The position numbers and the translations under genes were made by a program. DNA of 37,964 nt, taken from assembly GCF_900111595.1 (NCBI RefSeq), contig NZ_FOHN01000028.1:1-37964 (forward strand). The letters run 5' to 3'. Of this stretch, positions 34,440-37,964 are shown piece after piece. Each line of letters opens with the position of its first letter. Position 1 is the stretch's first letter. The DNA comes from [Clostridium] polysaccharolyticum (lineage in GTDB: Bacteria; Bacillota; Clostridia; Lachnospirales; Lachnospiraceae). The notes beneath the pieces were generated by a model. It was not told the DNA's origin. It was given only the letters and a program-made list of their open reading frames with translations, and did not search any database.

Positions 34440-35819
34440 TTGAACGAAGAATTTGACAGTTCTCTGGAAGCATTGGACTGGAGGTATTCCGCAGCAATTG
34501 TGGGATTGTACAAATATCTGGAATATTTTGAACTTCCTTGTAACAAGGATAGCATTTTTAATAAAGAAGAATGGGATATCCTGCGGTATCGGAAAGAAGA
34601 TATTACAGAGGAACGGTATCTGACGTATGCAGAGGAAATTTACGGGGAAGATTTTCAGCATCGAAAAGCAGAAAAAATGCTGAAACGGGATGAATGGAAT
34701 GACGAGGAGATAAAAGAAATCAATACGTTGCTTACTGGCAATGTAGTGCTGAAAAAAATATTTGGAAAGCAGAAATTTGACGGGAAGAATGCGGAAGAAA
34801 TTTTACAGATAATAAATACAAACCGTCAGGAAATTATTCGGGAGACCTTTCGGAACAAAACCAATATGTACCGGAATTATGCGAATACCAACCTGCTTTT
34901 TAGCGAACCGCAGGAGGTCTGCCGGTTAAATGGTTATTATGTGGACTGGGGGAAAAAAGGAAAATCTGCTTCCTATTACAAAGATAATAAAACTTTTTTC
35001 CTTGGAAAGGATATATCCGAGTTTGATTTCATACCATTCGCCTTTACGGAATATATGGACGGGTATTTTATCAATTACAGTTCGTCATTGCTAGAACTGC
35101 TGAATGAAAATGACAGGATGAAAGAAGCATTAAAAAAGAAAAAGGAGGACGCAGAAAAAACAGGTAAACGGTTTTCTGTTCAACAGGTACTTTTTGAAGA
35201 ACTGGTTTTCTCAGCAGATTTTTTGAATTATGATGTGGAACTTATCTGTAAACACCGGGATCATGATTTTTTTGAAACCGTATTTTTAAGGAAAAAGAGT
35301 ATATGGATCTTTAAGAGTCTGAATAAAATGAAGAATCACAGTGTATTCTACAAAAGTTTTAAAATTACAGAGGACTATTATATTAAAGTGTTAGATGAAG
35401 TAATGGATTCCATTATCAACCTGAAAAAACTGGACTGGCTGATTGAATTTGTGCTGAAAAGGGAGCAAGACGAAGGAATCAGTTATTATTTTCTGTTAAA
35501 GGCTTTAATTGACGTTAATTCCAAAATATATAAATACGTAGATGGAGGGGAGAAAATGAAACGGGAAGAAATAGAAAAATGTGCAAGAAGGATTGCTGCT
35601 AAAATAGAGGAAAATAAATTGGCAGCATATCGGACAAAATTGACAAGTTCACTTGTGTTTAAAGATTATGATCGGGTATGCCAGATTTTACTGCAGTTAT
35701 CCAATTATGCAGATGTATCGTTAGATTGTCTGCTTAGTACATTGGAAAATTGTGAAGAATATAAAAATAATGTGTACTTATTTATTGCATGTTTAAGAAA
35801 ACAAGGAGGAGAGGAATAA
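34440..35819 (+). CDS. cas8b: Type I-B Cascade large subunit, Cas8b (Cst1-like)
   Basis: Large subunit of Cascade that recognises the PAM and docks with Cas3. The 459-aa product matches the Cst1-type Cas8b of Clostridia in length and pattern (LDWRYSAAIVGLYKYLEY at the start, FIPFAFTEYMDGYFIN and FFETVFLRKKSIWIF in the middle). The TTG at 34440 is favoured because AGGAGG (34426-34431) lies 8 nt before it, while an upstream GTG at 34431 overlaps that site. The C-terminal 87 residues contain an internal start, annotated as Cas11. The stop overlaps the cas7 start as TAATG. Confidence 0.85.
   Translation: MNEEFDSSLEALDWRYSAAIVGLYKYLEYFELPCNKDSIFNKEEWDILRYRKEDITEERYLTYAEEIYGEDFQHRKAEKMLKRDEWNDEEIKEINTLLTGNVVLKKIFGKQKFDGKNAEEILQIINTNRQEIIRETFRNKTNMYRNYANTNLLFSEPQEVCRLNGYYVDWGKKGKSASYYKDNKTFFLGKDISEFDFIPFAFTEYMDGYFINYSSSLLELLNENDRMKEALKKKKEDAEKTGKRFSVQQVLFEELVFSADFLNYDVELICKHRDHDFFETVFLRKKSIWIFKSLNKMKNHSVFYKSFKITEDYYIKVLDEVMDSIINLKKLDWLIEFVLKREQDEGISYYFLLKALIDVNSKIYKYVDGGEKMKREEIEKCARRIAAKIEENKLAAYRTKLTSSLVFKDYDRVCQILLQLSNYADVSLDCLLSTLENCEEYKNNVYLFIACLRKQGGEE
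35556..35819 (+). CDS. cas11: Internal in-frame start inside cas8b, predicted Cas11 small subunit
   Basis: Within cas8b a strong GGAGGGG (35544-35550) lies 5 nt ahead of an in-frame ATG at 35556 (codon 373 of Cas8b), starting MKREEIEKCARRIAAKIEEN and ending at the cas8b stop. The 87-aa product is helical and charged, the size and type of Cas11 small subunits. Published work on types I-B, I-C and I-D showed that Cas11 is made by internal translation from the cas8 or cas10d gene. Here the signal is seen directly; expression is inferred. Confidence 0.65.
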   Translation: MKREEIEKCARRIAAKIEENKLAAYRTKLTSSLVFKDYDRVCQILLQLSNYADVSLDCLLSTLENCEEYKNNVYLFIACLRKQGGEE

Positions 35820-36700
35820 TGAAAGCAGTTACGATAACCGTTATCGCCAAGATGACATCCAATTACTCAGAGGGGTTAGGAAATATAGGTGCTGTACAGA
35901 AAGTTTATAAAAAAGGACAAGTATATGCCATGAGAAGCCGGGAAAGTCTGAAAAATGCCATTATGGTACAGTCTGGAATGTATGATGATTTACAGACTAG
36001 CGTAGATGGGGCAACTCAGAAAATGGTTTCGGATGAGATAAATGCATCTAATAATCGTGCTTTAGAAGGCGGCTATATGAACACACAAGGAAAATCAACT
36101 TATATCAGAAAAAGTTCTTTCTATTTGACAGATGCCATTGCCTGTAATTCCTTTGTCAATGAAACCCGATTCCATAATAATCTTTATCTGGCAACGAACT
36201 ATGCCAATGCCAATGGAATCAATCTTCAGGATAAGGCAAAAGAAAGTGGTCTTATGCCTTATCAGTATGAATACGATAAATCAGAGAAAATTTACAGTCT
36301 CACAATAGACTTAGATATGATAGGAAAAGACGAAAACTTTGAAACGGAAGAAGCGAGCAGTCAGGAAAAAGCCGATCGTGTCAACAGCATTTTACAGGCA
36401 GTACAAAATCTGTCTTTAGTAGTACGTGGAAACCTTGACAATGCAGAACCTATATTTGTAATCGGTGGATTAAGTGACCGGAAAACCCATTATTTTGAAA
36501 ATGTAGTTTCGGTAAAAGGCAGCAGATTCCACATTACACCTGACTTAAAGAGCAAATTGGCAGAAGGATTTTCCTGCGGTCTGTTACAGGGAGATAATTT
36601 TAACAACGAAGAAGAAATGGTGAAAGAACTGAATCCGCTTTCTGTTAAGGAGTTCTTTGGAAATCTGAAACAGGAAGTATGTAAGTATTATGGAGTATAG
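35819..36700 (+). CDS. cas7: Cas7 backbone protein, type I-B (Cst2/DevR family)
   Basis: Cas7 forms the Cascade backbone along crRNA. The 293-aa product has an RRM-like fold with conserved SNYSEGLGNIGAVQK near the start, MRSRESLKNAIM, and LSLVVRGNLDNAEPIFVIGG in the C-terminal part. This pattern fits the Cst2/DevR-type Cas7. The ATG at 35819 overlaps the cas8b stop (TAATG) and follows AAGGAGGAGAGG, so translation is coupled. cas5 follows 15 nt after the stop. Confidence 0.85.
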   Translation: MKAVTITVIAKMTSNYSEGLGNIGAVQKVYKKGQVYAMRSRESLKNAIMVQSGMYDDLQTSVDGATQKMVSDEINASNNRALEGGYMNTQGKSTYIRKSSFYLTDAIACNSFVNETRFHNNLYLATNYANANGINLQDKAKESGLMPYQYEYDKSEKIYSLTIDLDMIGKDENFETEEASSQEKADRVNSILQAVQNLSLVVRGNLDNAEPIFVIGGLSDRKTHYFENVVSVKGSRFHITPDLKSKLAEGFSCGLLQGDNFNNEEEMVKELNPLSVKEFFGNLKQEVCKYYGV

Positions 36701-36715
36701 AAAGTCGGTGAAAAT

Positions 36716-37801
36716 ATGCGGGCATTAAGAATCGTGCTGGAACAGGCCAGTGCAAATTACAGGAAAGAGGAAACCATGCTTAATAAAATGACGTATCCTC
36801 TGCCACCAGTATCTACTGTAATTGGAGCCTTGCATGCAGCATGTGGTTACACAGAATATCATGAGATGGATATTAGCATTCAGGGAAAATATGGTGTTAT
36901 GACAAGAGAACCTTATACCGATTACTGTTTTCTGAATTCCACTATGGATGACCGAGGCATTTTAGTGAAAATGAAAAATGCGGCGTTATTATCTACCGCA
37001 TATGACAAGGTTGCATCTGCCAAGAAATCAATGGGAAACAGCTTTCGTAATGAAATTACGATTCAGGTACATAACCGGCAGTTATTAGGTGAATATCAGG
37101 CATTGAAAGAGGTAAGCGATCAGATAAAGGAATTTAAGTCAGGAAAAATGGCGGCTGTGCTTGCAATGGTGAAAACTAGAAAGGCAACTTTAGCAAAGAA
37201 GAAGAAACGGCTTGTCAAGGGAAGTGAAAAATACCAGCGTATAGAGGCAAGGGAAAAAGAAATCAAGGCAAGGGAAAAGAAGCTGAAAGATGGAGTAAAA
37301 TCTTATGAACAGGAGCACTATACAAAGCCAATTAGCCAGTTCCGATCCCTTACCACTAGTTTGAAATTTTATGAAGTGTTACATGAAATAAAACTTGTTT
37401 TACATATTCGGGCAGAAGAGCAGACGTTACAGGATATTTATGAGCATATTTATGAGTTGAAGGCAATTGGAAGAAGCGAAGACTTTGTAAATGTGAAAGA
37501 GGTTTCGTTTGTGGAACTGTCCCAAGAGACAGATTATTTTGAAAATCCGTATGCAGCGTATATCGCTTTGAAACATATCAGGGAGGAAAAGGTATATACA
37601 AAGGCAGATGACAGCAGGGTGATAACTGGAACAAAGTATTATTTGAATAAGAATTATGATACAGAAAAAGCAAAGACTGGCGTAAGAGAGTTCTGTAAAG
37701 TTCCAGTTATCTATACATCAGAACATTCCATTTATGAAACAGCAGAGGATTTGTTTGTAGATGAGCTAGAAGGACAAAAACTGATTGTAAATTTTTTATA
37801 G
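36716..37801 (+). CDS. cas5: Cas5 (type I-B) with a helical insertion
   Basis: Cas5 binds the 5' handle of crRNA in Cascade. The 361-aa product starts with the RAMP fold (MRALRIVLEQASANYR and LPPVSTVIGALHAACGY) and resumes beta-rich elements after residue 205 (FRSLTTSLKFYEVLHEI). Type I-B Cas5 proteins are usually about 220-260 aa; the excess comes mostly from a Lys/Glu-rich, coiled-coil-like segment at residues about 128-203 (for example KKKKRLVKGSEKYQRIEARE). The start lacks a strong ribosome binding site and may depend on coupling to cas7. cas3 would normally follow directly but does not. Confidence 0.82.
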   Translation: MRALRIVLEQASANYRKEETMLNKMTYPLPPVSTVIGALHAACGYTEYHEMDISIQGKYGVMTREPYTDYCFLNSTMDDRGILVKMKNAALLSTAYDKVASAKKSMGNSFRNEITIQVHNRQLLGEYQALKEVSDQIKEFKSGKMAAVLAMVKTRKATLAKKKKRLVKGSEKYQRIEAREKEIKAREKKLKDGVKSYEQEHYTKPISQFRSLTTSLKFYEVLHEIKLVLHIRAEEQTLQDIYEHIYELKAIGRSEDFVNVKEVSFVELSQETDYFENPYAAYIALKHIREEKVYTKADDSRVITGTKYYLNKNYDTEKAKTGVREFCKVPVIYTSEHSIYETAEDLFVDELEGQKLIVNFL

Positions 37802-37816
37802 TCATTGAAAAAGTTC

Positions 37817-37947
37817 TGTCGACCTTAGATCGTGTAAAAATGGCGGGAGGTCGACAATGCTTTGTGAAATAAGGGGTTCAAGAGTGTTTTATTGAAAATG
37901 GAAAAAAGAAAATGTATATTTTCCTGAATGAGAAAATGAGGTCGACA
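37817..37947 (+). CRISPR. CRISPR leader-like non-coding segment with TCGAC motifs
   Basis: After cas5 there are 163 nt with no gene. TGTCGACCT (37817-37825) and AGGTCGACA (37848-37856) form a perfect inverted repeat around GTGTAAAAATGGCGGG. A further direct AGGTCGACA is at 37939-37947, 91 bp from the second copy. The G-rich end (AACAGGGGGGAAAG) and the paired GGTCGAC motifs resemble CRISPR leaders I recall from Firmicutes, but no full repeat-spacer unit is visible. The array, if any, would start beyond the window. Confidence 0.35.
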
Positions 37948-37964
37948 GAAAACAGGGGGGAAAG

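Noticed and set aside
37817-37947. A true CRISPR array inside the window
   Set aside because: Only a 9-bp motif repeats, spacing is irregular and one copy is inverted, so it is reported as leader-like only.

Overview
The window looks like chromosome of a low-GC Gram-positive bacterium of the Clostridia, most likely a Lachnospiraceae relative. The reasons are the AT-rich sequence, strong AGGAGG ribosome binding sites, three genes with probable TTG starts, two T-box riboswitches, and protein sequences that read like Lachnospiraceae enolase, LeuRS, VTC/DUF4956 and Cst-type Cas proteins. No rRNA or tRNA gene, prophage, replication origin or complete CRISPR array was seen. All assignments come from reading the sequence; no database search was run.

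Region 1 (1-1551) is a damaged accessory patch. It holds the left end of an IS256-family element, then an ABC permease whose 5' end appears cut off at the IS border, then an ABC ATPase with one in-frame TAA before its H-loop. Region 2 (1565-7898) is core metabolism: argH (minus), and on the plus strand an M32 carboxypeptidase, enolase and a biotin-dependent acyl-CoA carboxyltransferase subunit. A perfect palindrome lies between the divergent argH and carboxypeptidase promoters, and a FabT-like operator lies upstream of the carboxyltransferase. Region 3 (8004-16528) is envelope and transport: a P2A-type Ca2+ ATPase with a small uncharacterised ORF downstream (minus), an NfeD-flotillin pair (plus), an unrecognised helical protein with a sigma-D-like promoter and a DedA protein (minus), and a VTC-DUF4956 pair (plus).

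Region 4 (16554-24291) is amino-acid metabolism under RNA control. A lone trpD follows a Trp-type T-box (specifier TGG, antiterminator UGGC). Next are argC and proA in tandem, the decayed remains of an ECF sigma/anti-sigma pair, and leuS behind a Leu-type T-box (specifier CTC). About 200 nt of hairpin-rich DNA separates that T-box terminator from leuS. A secreted Ig-like (Big_2) protein follows.

Region 5 (25644-37964) is a defence island. It starts with a four-gene Wadjet/MksBEFG-type anti-plasmid operon in the order jetD-jetA-jetB-jetC, tightly packed with a radical SAM gene 39 nt downstream. A terminator closes that unit. A near-consensus promoter 18 nt further on then drives a type I-B (Cst-like) cas6-cas8b-cas7-cas5 operon. 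cas8b carries a strong internal in-frame ribosome binding site and ATG that probably makes the small subunit Cas11 separately. cas5 has a lysine-rich helical insertion. After cas5 at least 163 nt are non-coding, with three copies of a 9-bp AGGTCGACA motif that looks like a CRISPR leader. cas3, cas4, cas1, cas2 and any array would lie beyond the window. The Wadjet-radical SAM-CRISPR block is the most interesting part.
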